From contig JAJYBT010000010.1 of assembly GCA_021778875.1 (NCBI GenBank), forward strand, positions 1 through 14,317: 14,317 nt of DNA, read 5' to 3'. The first letter of the stretch is position 1, and every line of letters begins with the position of its first letter. This document shows positions 6,625 through 11,659 of the stretch, in pieces. A program made the position numbers and the translations under genes. Below the pieces are notes generated by a model. It searched no databases. It saw only the letters and a list, made by a program, of their open reading frames with translations, and was not told where the DNA came from. The DNA comes from Acidobacteriota bacterium (GTDB lineage Bacteria; Acidobacteriota; Terriglobia; Terriglobales; Acidobacteriaceae).

Positions 6625-6633
6625 TGGTATATC
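6625..6633 (+). promoter_or_regulatory. Candidate extended -10 promoter of the YvlD-type gene
   Basis: TGGTATATC combines a TG extension with TATATC (6628-6633, four to five matches to TATAAT). No good -35 is seen, and the place where it should be is occupied by the inverted repeat at 6587-6621. The predicted start of transcription, near 6640, would give a leader of about 57 bases. Confidence 0.4.
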
Positions 6634-6696
6634 TGGGAGACATGGCCCAGAAGGTCGCACGGCCGACGGGCCTGCCGGAGCGAGGAGAAACCAGGC

Positions 6697-7038
6697 ATGT
6701 TCCAATTGGTGATTCAGTGGTTGCTGAGCGCGGTTGCCCTCATGATCGTCTCCCAGATCGTCCCGGGATTTTATGTACAGGGCCTCTGGCCGGCCATGAT
6801 CGCCGCACTGGTCATCGGATTTCTGAACGCGACCTTCGGACTCGTGCTCAAGGTGATCACCTTTCCCTTAACCATCATCACCTTCGGCATCTTCCTTCTT
6901 TTCATCAACGCCGTCATGATCCTGATGGCGTCCAAGTTTGTGGATGGCTTTTATGTAAGCGGATTCGGACCGGCATTCTGGGGAGGCATCATACTGTCTC
7001 TGCTTGGCCTGCTCATCCGGGCCATCATCAAAAAGTAG
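6697..7038 (+). CDS. YvlD / phage-holin-4-2 type membrane protein
   Basis: A 113-aa very hydrophobic protein with four predicted membrane helices (about residues 4-22, 32-50, 56-78 and 92-110) and the ending RAIIKK. It resembles the YvlD-like family annotated in Pfam as Phage_holin_4_2 (mycobacteriophage holin superfamily IV); most bacterial members are housekeeping membrane proteins of unknown role, sometimes linked to envelope stress, rather than true holins. Two halves share a motif: VPGFYVQGLWPA (22-33) and VDGFYVSGFGPA (82-93), exactly 60 residues apart, suggesting an internal duplication. The frame is open further upstream to 6616, but AGGAG at 6683-6687, nine bases before the ATG at 6697, and the immediate start of the first helix fix this start. 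A phage lysozyme lies 1.4 kb upstream, but with two opposite-strand genes between, so a lysis cassette is unlikely. Confidence 0.88.
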   Translation: MFQLVIQWLLSAVALMIVSQIVPGFYVQGLWPAMIAALVIGFLNATFGLVLKVITFPLTIITFGIFLLFINAVMILMASKFVDGFYVSGFGPAFWGGIILSLLGLLIRAIIKK

Positions 7039-7040
7039 CG

Positions 7041-7080
7041 CACTTCCACCACCCGGGCATCTCCACCGTGGTGGGTGCTT
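7041..7080 (+). terminator. Weak terminator-like hairpin between convergent genes
   Basis: CCACCAC (7046-7052) pairs with GTGGTGG (7068-7074); CAC (7041-7043) can add to GTG (7075-7077) across a 2-base bulge. It is followed by CTTTCGTCC, so the T-run is poor. It sits in the 48-base gap between the YvlD-type gene and the convergent anti-sigma candidate and could serve the plus strand. Confidence 0.35.
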
Positions 7081-7086
7081 TCGTCC

Positions 7087-7623
7087 TTACTTTGACGTCG
7101 CAGCTGGCTCGCTCGGCTGCGCGGCCTGGCTCGCGGACGGCTTTCCCATCGGCTTCCGGTCCTTTGCCGTAGCGGCCGGGCTTTTCTTGTGGGTGCTCGC
7201 CTGCCCACGCGCCTCCACCGGATGCTTCAGCACCGGTCCCTTCAGCGTCTGAGGGGTACGCACGGCACCCGCCCCGGAGAATCCGCCCGGAGCCACCACC
7301 CTCGGCATCACCACTCGCTGCGGCTGCTCCGCCGGCTGAACGCGCGAATACACGCCCCAGCTGCCGCCTGCCACTGCCAGCACGATTGCGGCTGCCGCCG
7401 CGCCTCGCGCCACCGTGCTCCGAGCCCAGCTCTCCCCGGAGCTGCCACTCGTCGGCCACGCCAGCACCCGCCCCTTCGGCGGGCCGGCCTTCAGCCTTGC
7501 CTTCACGCGGTCTTCCAGCCCCTCCGGCGCCGCCAGGCTCGCGATATGCCGCAGCGCAGCCTCTGCTTCTTCCACGGCCGAGTTCGTGCGCGGGCCCGGA
7601 ACACTTGAGAATGGCGTATTCAT
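7087..7623 (-). CDS. Putative anti-sigma factor, single-pass membrane protein
   Basis: A 178-aa protein. Residues 1-67 form a cytoplasmic part with EEAEAALRHIASLAAPEGLEDRV and KARL, the kind of short helix-AP-x-RV-L stretch that precedes the membrane helix in many anti-sigma-like proteins. A membrane helix follows at about 74-92 (GAAAAAIVLAVAGGSWGVY), then a Pro/Ala/Lys-rich disordered outer tail. There is no zinc-binding HxxxCxxC anti-sigma motif and no Cys at all. The assignment rests on context: its ATG overlaps the stop of the sigma gene as ATGA (7620-7623), with AGGAG six bases before it inside the sigma gene, so the two are translationally coupled. The tail has no enzymatic features. 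It could instead be an unrelated small envelope protein. Confidence 0.7.
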   Translation of the reverse strand: MNTPFSSVPGPRTNSAVEEAEAALRHIASLAAPEGLEDRVKARLKAGPPKGRVLAWPTSGSSGESWARSTVARGAAAAAIVLAVAGGSWGVYSRVQPAEQPQRVVMPRVVAPGGFSGAGAVRTPQTLKGPVLKHPVEARGQASTHKKSPAATAKDRKPMGKPSASQAAQPSEPAATSK

Positions 7624-8213
7624 CGCAGACTCCTGGAGTATTGGAGCAGTTCGGCCATCAGGTTGCGCGCGCGGAAAAGCCGCGACCGTACGCTCGACTC
7701 CGTAATGCCAAGCACGGCGGCAATCTCCACGCTGGAGAGCTCCTCAAACGCGGACAGCATCATCACCTCGCGCTCCTTGGCGGGCAGCTGCTCCACGCAG
7801 GCCAGCACATGGACATGGTGTTGCGCCGCCGCGGCTCGTTCCTCCGCGCTCAGTCCCCCGGCCGGCAACACGCGAGCCAGCTCCGTCACGTCATCCGTCT
7901 CCGGACGTGTCTTTGCCCGACGCTTGCGATCCAGAACAATGTTCCACACAATGCGGATCAGCCACACACGCGGATCGCGCACTTCGCCCAGCGAATCGCG
8001 ATGGCGCAGCACACGCAGAAATGCCTCCTGCACGGCGTCCTCGGCGTCAGCTGTGTTGCGAAGAACAGAGAAAGCGACCCGGTAGAGCGTCGCGGCGTAC
8101 TCATCCACCAGCGCCGCAAGCGCTGCCTCTTCTGCGTGCTCGCGGATACCCTCACGCACGGTGAAGTGGGCCATCTCCATCCAACCCGGGAATATCGTCT
8201 GGCTGGCGCTCAT
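7620..8213 (-). CDS. ECF-type RNA polymerase sigma factor
   Basis: A 197-aa sigma-70 family protein with only regions 2 and 4. Region 2 spans about residues 35-101 (LVDEYAATLYRVAFSVLRN, then DAEDAVQEAFLRVLRH and RVWLIRIVWNIVLDRKRR); region 4 spans about 136-190 (CVEQLPAKEREVMMLSAFEELS, then the helix-turn-helix SSVEIAAVLGITESSVRSRLFRAR). It should direct RNA polymerase to a small regulon, probably under control of the coupled downstream protein. The start is uncertain: the ATG at 8213 has AAGG only one base upstream, while ATGs at 8180 and 8174 or a GTG at 8159 would still leave region 2 intact. The hairpin set at 8230-8291 lies between this gene and the YfgM-like gene upstream on the same strand. 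Confidence 0.93.
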   Translation of the reverse strand: MSASQTIFPGWMEMAHFTVREGIREHAEEAALAALVDEYAATLYRVAFSVLRNTADAEDAVQEAFLRVLRHRDSLGEVRDPRVWLIRIVWNIVLDRKRRAKTRPETDDVTELARVLPAGGLSAEERAAAAQHHVHVLACVEQLPAKEREVMMLSAFEELSSVEIAAVLGITESSVRSRLFRARNLMAELLQYSRSLR

Positions 8214-8229
8214 ACCTTACCAGACGCAA

Positions 8230-8291
8230 AGCCCCGGCAGACTGCTCATCGTGTTCGACGAGGTCTGCCGGGGGTGTCAGTCTTCGGGGCT
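8230..8291 (-). promoter_or_regulatory. Overlapping hairpins (attenuator-like) between YfgM-like and sigma genes
   Basis: CCCCGGCAGAC (8232-8242) pairs perfectly with GTCTGCCGGGG (8263-8273). The interior CTCATCG (8245-8251) and CGACGAG (8256-8262) pair with one mismatch around TGTT. A third arm, CAGTCTTCGGGGCT (8278-8291), can also pair with the left arm AGCCCCGGCAGACTG (8230-8244), so the two structures exclude each other. In the minus-strand transcript the order is: YfgM-like stop, third arm, hairpin, CTTTGCG, sigma start. The hairpin could be a weak terminator or a switch that sets sigma expression. Confidence 0.55.
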
Positions 8292-8301
8292 CGCAGGCGG
8301 C

Positions 8302-9009
8302 TTATTGGCCTGTGCCCAGCTTCTGCGCGGCAATCGCGCCAGCGGCGCCCTGCTTGTCCGCGTCCTTCACCTTGGCCCACAGCGCGCGCGCCTGGTCCGG
8401 CTTGCCGGTTGCCGCGTACAGATCAGCAAGGTCAAGCTGGGCCACGCTGGCGGTCACCGTCTTGGAGGGCTTGGCGACAATCGCGTTGTACAGATCGACG
8501 GCCTGCGCGCTGCGCCCCGTCTGCTGGTAGAGCCCCGCAAGGGCCAGCTTGGCCAGGTTCGCAAGGTCGTGATTCCAGCTATCCGCGGCGGTCTTCAGCT
8601 CCGTCTCTGCCGGGCCGTTCTGTCCCAGTTCCTCATAGGTCACGCCGGCAAAGTAGTGCGCCTTGGAGCTCTGCGGCATGGACCCGTACTGATCGGCCAC
8701 CGCCAGAAACTTCTGGTTCGCGGCCTTGGCCCGGTCCTGCGATGTGGCGTACACACCATCCATCGCCGGAGCGCCCGGCTCGGCCAGCGGGGCCGTGTAA
8801 ACATCCAGCGCCGCGCCCAGCGCCGCATCGGCGGAAGAGGAGCGGACGTTCCAGAAAATCAGCACGCTCACCCCCACCACCACAACAACCGCAATCGAAA
8901 CTGCCCAGCGCACAACTCCCGCGCGGTGGCCGCTCAGCCAATTCACACTCGTGGCCGTGGCTTCAGCAAATTTGTCCTTCTTCAGGGCGTGACGTGTTTG
9001 TGTATCCAC
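8302..9009 (-). CDS. YfgM-like membrane-anchored TPR protein
   Basis: A 235-aa protein with a short cytoplasmic N-terminus rich in charged residues (KKDKFAEATA), one membrane helix at about 33-53 (RWAVSIAVVVVVGVSVLIFW) and a periplasmic domain of TPR-like repeats (AHYFAGVTYEELGQNGPAETEL, LAKLALAGLYQQTGRSAQAVDLY, AQLDLADLYAATGKPDQARALW). This layout matches YfgM/TPR_21-type proteins, which in E. coli associate with the SecYEG translocon and periplasmic chaperones; applying that role here is inference. The start is a GTG at 9007-9009 with AGGA six bases upstream. A 14-base imperfect tandem repeat lies in its 5' leader (9037-9064). It precedes the sigma gene on the same strand with an 88-base gap that holds overlapping hairpins. 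Confidence 0.82.
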   Translation of the reverse strand: MDTQTRHALKKDKFAEATATSVNWLSGHRAGVVRWAVSIAVVVVVGVSVLIFWNVRSSSADAALGAALDVYTAPLAEPGAPAMDGVYATSQDRAKAANQKFLAVADQYGSMPQSSKAHYFAGVTYEELGQNGPAETELKTAADSWNHDLANLAKLALAGLYQQTGRSAQAVDLYNAIVAKPSKTVTASVAQLDLADLYAATGKPDQARALWAKVKDADKQGAAGAIAAQKLGTGQ

Positions 9010-9036
9010 TGGATTTCCTAGTCCTTCGTCGAGAGA

Positions 9037-9064
9037 CTTGCAGGCGGGTCCTTACAGGCGGGGG
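9037..9064. repeat. Two tandem 14-base repeats upstream of the YfgM-like gene
   Basis: CTTGCAGGCGGGTC (9037-9050) is followed directly by CTTACAGGCGGGGG (9051-9064), 11 of 14 bases identical. It lies 28-55 bases upstream of the GTG start at 9009, within the divergent spacer. Confidence 0.4.
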
Positions 9065-9149
9065 CACAACGACTGCAACCCAATTAGTCTACCAGCGCGC
9101 GATTGCGAGCGTCCACCAGCCCCGCCCCGCATTACTTTCGCCCCTGCGC

Positions 9150-9178
9150 TTGCCGTCCTCGGGCCGGGACGTTACGCT
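9150..9178 (+). promoter_or_regulatory. Candidate promoter of the 125-aa gene, implying a leaderless mRNA
   Basis: TTGCCG (9150-9155) and TACGCT (9173-9178) are 17 bases apart. The -35 matches at 4/6 and the -10 at 3/6. The predicted start of transcription is the A of the ATG at 9185. No ribosome binding site is visible before that ATG, consistent with a leaderless transcript. Confidence 0.35.
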
Positions 9179-9184
9179 AAAAGC

Positions 9185-9562
9185 ATGTACGAGGAATTCC
9201 ACGTAACCGACCGCTGGAGTGGCGAAGACCTGCACTGCCGCTGGAAGGGCACCATGGTTGCCATCGCCACGCGTCACGCTGATGCTGTGGATGTACGGTT
9301 TGAAGTCAACGGACGTCCCATGTGGATCGCTCTCCCCTGCCAGGCCTGGGTGGAGCAGAAGAACCGCACCGGCATGGTCATCACCGACCCGCTTGCCGCC
9401 CAGATCGCCGGGCGATACCTCAAGCAGTTGATTGAGGAGGGCTACGACGCCCGCCGCGAGGTCTACACCATGAGCGTGCCCGAGGTGCTGGAGCACCTGG
9501 ACGCCGTAGTGGCAGAGGCCAAAGCGCAGGGCGGAATCCCGCTGTTGCCCGTCGGCATTTAG
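9185..9562 (+). CDS. 125-aa protein of unknown function
   Basis: I do not recognise the family. The protein is soluble, acidic and without signal or membrane segment. The first half looks beta-rich (FHVTDRWSG, LHCRWKGTMVAIATRHAD, VDVRFEVNGRPMWIALP) and the second half helical (PLAAQIAGRYLKQLIEEGYD and PEVLEHLDAVVAEAKAQ). The codon pattern is that of the neighbours. The ATG at 9185 is preceded by CTAAAAGC with no Shine-Dalgarno sequence; the frame is open further left to 9038, but that stretch is Pro/Arg-rich and does not resemble protein. The next ATG within the frame is at codon 24 and would remove two conserved-looking strands. It stands alone between divergent and downstream genes. Confidence 0.7.
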   Translation: MYEEFHVTDRWSGEDLHCRWKGTMVAIATRHADAVDVRFEVNGRPMWIALPCQAWVEQKNRTGMVITDPLAAQIAGRYLKQLIEEGYDARREVYTMSVPEVLEHLDAVVAEAKAQGGIPLLPVGI

Positions 9563-9961
9563 TGCCCTGCCGCTCCAGAACACCACACCAGCCGTCTCCC
9601 GTCTGCTGAATCGCGGGCGTCCGGGTCGGCTTTGGACTGTGCAGACTCATCCGGTTGCGGTTCGCTTCAATTTCTCCCTGGCCATTCCCCGCCAGGGATA
9701 GTCCCCCTCACAACCCCCGCCAGGCCCGGCTCATCCTACGCTGTGGGATCGGAGCAGCCGGTATACGTGGCGCCGCTGGAAGTACATCTCCCTGCCGGTA
9801 TCTTGTTCCACGGCCGCAATCGATGCTATGTATCAACCCCAGGCGAGTTGCCATGGGTCCCTGCACCAGCTTCGTGCATGCAGATTCTCCGCTGCCGCTG
9901 GCGAGCCTTCCCGGACCTGCTCGATTCGACAGACCTGCCCTTGCCCCCAAAGGAGACGCCC
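9563..9961. other. 399-base region between the 125-aa gene and the S53 peptidase gene
   Basis: No gene is supported here. A frame continuous with the peptidase is open upstream to 9632, but it is Pro/Cys-rich, has no signal peptide and lies before a strong ribosome binding site. Visible elements are an 8-bp stem TCCCTGGC/GCCAGGGA (9675-9682 and 9691-9698) with no T-run, and a weak possible promoter TTGTTC (9803-9808) with 18 bases to an extended -10 TGCTATGTA (9824-9832). The predicted leader of the peptidase mRNA would then be about 120 bases. Confidence 0.4.
9949..9955 (+). promoter_or_regulatory. Ribosome binding site deciding the S53 start
   Basis: AAAGGAG lies six bases before the ATG at 9962. 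It rules against the upstream extension of the frame and sets the N-terminus of the peptidase at MSIPHSLSIHG. Confidence 0.85.
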
Positions 9962-11584
9962 ATGTCGATTCCCCATAGCCTTTCCATCCACGGCACACAG
10001 CATCACCCGCTTCCCGGTGCGCGCGCCATCGCACCCACGGATCCTAACCAGCGCATCGAAATCTCCCTGGTTCTCCGGCATCGTCAACCCCTACCCTACG
10101 TGGCCACGCTGGAGAGACACCTGAGCCACGCGGAGTTTGCCAGCCAATACGGAGCAGACCCTGCGCACGTGGAACGACTGCGGCAGTTCGCCCGCGAATA
10201 CGGTCTTGAAGTACTCGAACGCGACGATGCCATCCAGCGTCGTACTGTCACGCTGGCCGGAACCGCGGCCGCCATGGAAAAGGCCTTCTCGGTCCAACTG
10301 CGCAGATTCGATCACCCCGACGGCACCTATCGCGGGCGTATCGGCACCATCCACATGCCAAAGGAATACGCTCCGCTCGTCAGCGGTGTCTTCGGGCTGG
10401 ACGACCGTCCTGTGGTCCGCCCGCACCTTCGCTTCCGCGCCATGAACTCGGTGCTTTCTCCGCATGCTGTCCAGCTCTCATACACCGCGCAGCAGGTTGC
10501 CGCGGCCTACAGCTTCCCTTCAGATGGGACCGGCGCAGGCCAGACCATCGGCATCCTTGAGTTTGGCGGCGGCTTTCGTACAAACGATATCCGCGATTAC
10601 TTCGCCTCCCTCGGGCTCAATCCGCCTTCGGTCACAGCCGTCCTCGTAGACAACGCCATCAATAATCCCTCCACCGCGCAAAGCGCCGACGGCGAAGTCA
10701 TGCTGGATATCGAGGTTGCTGGAACCGTCGCCCCCGGAGCATCCATCGTGGTGTACTTTGCTCCCAACACCGAGCGGGGATTCCAGGATGCCCTGAGCAC
10801 TGCGGTCCACGATCAGGTCCACCGTCCCAGCATCATCTCGATCAGCTGGGGAGGACCGGAGGCAGGCTGGGCCGCCCAGTCCATGACCAACTTTGACCAG
10901 GTTGCGCAGGAGGCTGCTCTCCTCGGCATCACCATCCCTGTCGCCACCGGAGACAGCGGGTCCAGCGACGGCATCGACGATGGCAAAACCCACGTGGATT
11001 TTCCCGCCTCCTCCCCGCATGTACTGGCAACCGGCGGTACGCGCCTCGTTGTCACCAATGGCGCCATCCAGAGCGAGACCGTGTGGAATGACGGCGCACA
11101 GGGCGGTGCAACGGGCGGCGGATTCAGCACGGAGTTCGCGCAGCCCTCCTGGCAATCGAAGCTCGTCTCCAATGCCGGCCGCGGCATTCCCGATGTGGCG
11201 GGCAATGCTGACCCGCAGACCGGCTACGAAGTCCTCATCGACGGACAGAAGTTCATCATCGGCGGCACCAGCGCGGTAGCTCCGCTTTGGGCTGGCCTCG
11301 TTGCGCTGCTCAACCAGAAGTTGAACCGCCGGCTCGGCTTTCTCAATCCCGCGCTCTACAGCCTCGGTCAAACCAAGGCCTTCCGCGACATCGTGACAGG
11401 CAATAACGGAGCCTATTCCGCAACTGCTGGCTGGGACCCGTGTACGGGGCAGGGTTCCCCGGACGGCACAGTTCTGCTGTCTGCCATGGAAGCACCCGCC
11501 GCCTCGCACGCCTCCACGCACGCCTCAACGCACCAGGGCAGTACCGCCCCGCAATTGGCTCCTCGCAAGGCCCGGTCAACGTAA
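9962..11584 (+). CDS. S53 serine-carboxyl peptidase, kumamolisin-like (sedolisin family)
   Basis: A 540-aa acid-active endopeptidase precursor. Residues about 25-165 form the pro-domain (RIEISLVLRHRQPLPY, AMEKAFSVQLRRFDHPDGTY, GTIHMPKEYAPLV, GVFGLDDRPVVRPHLRFR), similar in wording to kumamolisin. The catalytic domain follows (about 175-515) with the S53 triad E245 and D249 in DGEVMLDIEVAG, oxyanion D331 in ATGDSGSSDG, and nucleophile S437 in GGTSAVAPLWAG. E245 to D331 is 86 residues, as in kumamolisin (E78, D164). A calcium-site-like FRDIVTGNNGAYSATAGWDP follows near 475-495. The tail has a His-Ala-Ser-Thr repeat from a 12-base tandem repeat (11506-11533). No Sec signal peptide is seen, as in kumamolisin itself, so export is by an unknown route. 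It is followed 75 bases later by the GH31 gene, likely co-regulated scavenging enzymes. Confidence 0.95.
   Translation: MSIPHSLSIHGTQHHPLPGARAIAPTDPNQRIEISLVLRHRQPLPYVATLERHLSHAEFASQYGADPAHVERLRQFAREYGLEVLERDDAIQRRTVTLAGTAAAMEKAFSVQLRRFDHPDGTYRGRIGTIHMPKEYAPLVSGVFGLDDRPVVRPHLRFRAMNSVLSPHAVQLSYTAQQVAAAYSFPSDGTGAGQTIGILEFGGGFRTNDIRDYFASLGLNPPSVTAVLVDNAINNPSTAQSADGEVMLDIEVAGTVAPGASIVVYFAPNTERGFQDALSTAVHDQVHRPSIISISWGGPEAGWAAQSMTNFDQVAQEAALLGITIPVATGDSGSSDGIDDGKTHVDFPASSPHVLATGGTRLVVTNGAIQSETVWNDGAQGGATGGGFSTEFAQPSWQSKLVSNAGRGIPDVAGNADPQTGYEVLIDGQKFIIGGTSAVAPLWAGLVALLNQKLNRRLGFLNPALYSLGQTKAFRDIVTGNNGAYSATAGWDPCTGQGSPDGTVLLSAMEAPAASHASTHASTHQGSTAPQLAPRKARST
11506..11533 (+). repeat. 12-base tandem repeat in the 3' end of the peptidase gene
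   Basis: GCACGCCTCCAC (11506-11517) and GCACGCCTCAAC (11518-11529), followed by a partial third GCAC, encode HASTHASTH in the low-complexity C-terminal tail. Confidence 0.6.
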
Positions 11585-11648
11585 TCCCCTGCTTCGCACT
11601 GCAACGAACATCCCCGCGGTGGTAGCCTTCCCTCTGAAGTACAAAAGC

Positions 11649-11654
11649 AGGAGG
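11649..11654 (+). promoter_or_regulatory. Ribosome binding site deciding the GTG start of the GH31 gene
   Basis: AGGAGG, a full-consensus Shine-Dalgarno sequence, lies five bases before the GTG at 11660. No ATG is close, and a signal peptide begins right at the GTG. Confidence 0.9.
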
Positions 11655-11659
11655 AAGCA

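Noticed and set aside
4876..7038. A phage lysis cassette or prophage remnant formed by the lysozyme and the 'phage holin 4-2' type protein
   Set aside because: They are 1.4 kb apart with two opposite-strand chromosomal-type genes between, no Rz, tail, capsid, integrase or att repeats are seen, and the holin-named family is mostly a general bacterial membrane protein family.
7386..9206. A 606-codon plus-strand open frame over the sigma and YfgM-like genes
   Set aside because: Its composition is Arg/Pro/Ser/His-rich without any domain, and the minus strand carries clear sigma-factor and TPR proteins with coupling and ribosome binding sites.
9632..9961. N-terminal extension of the S53 peptidase by 110 codons
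   Set aside because: The extension is Pro/Cys-rich without signal or pro-domain features, and AAAGGAG six bases before the ATG at 9962 marks the start.
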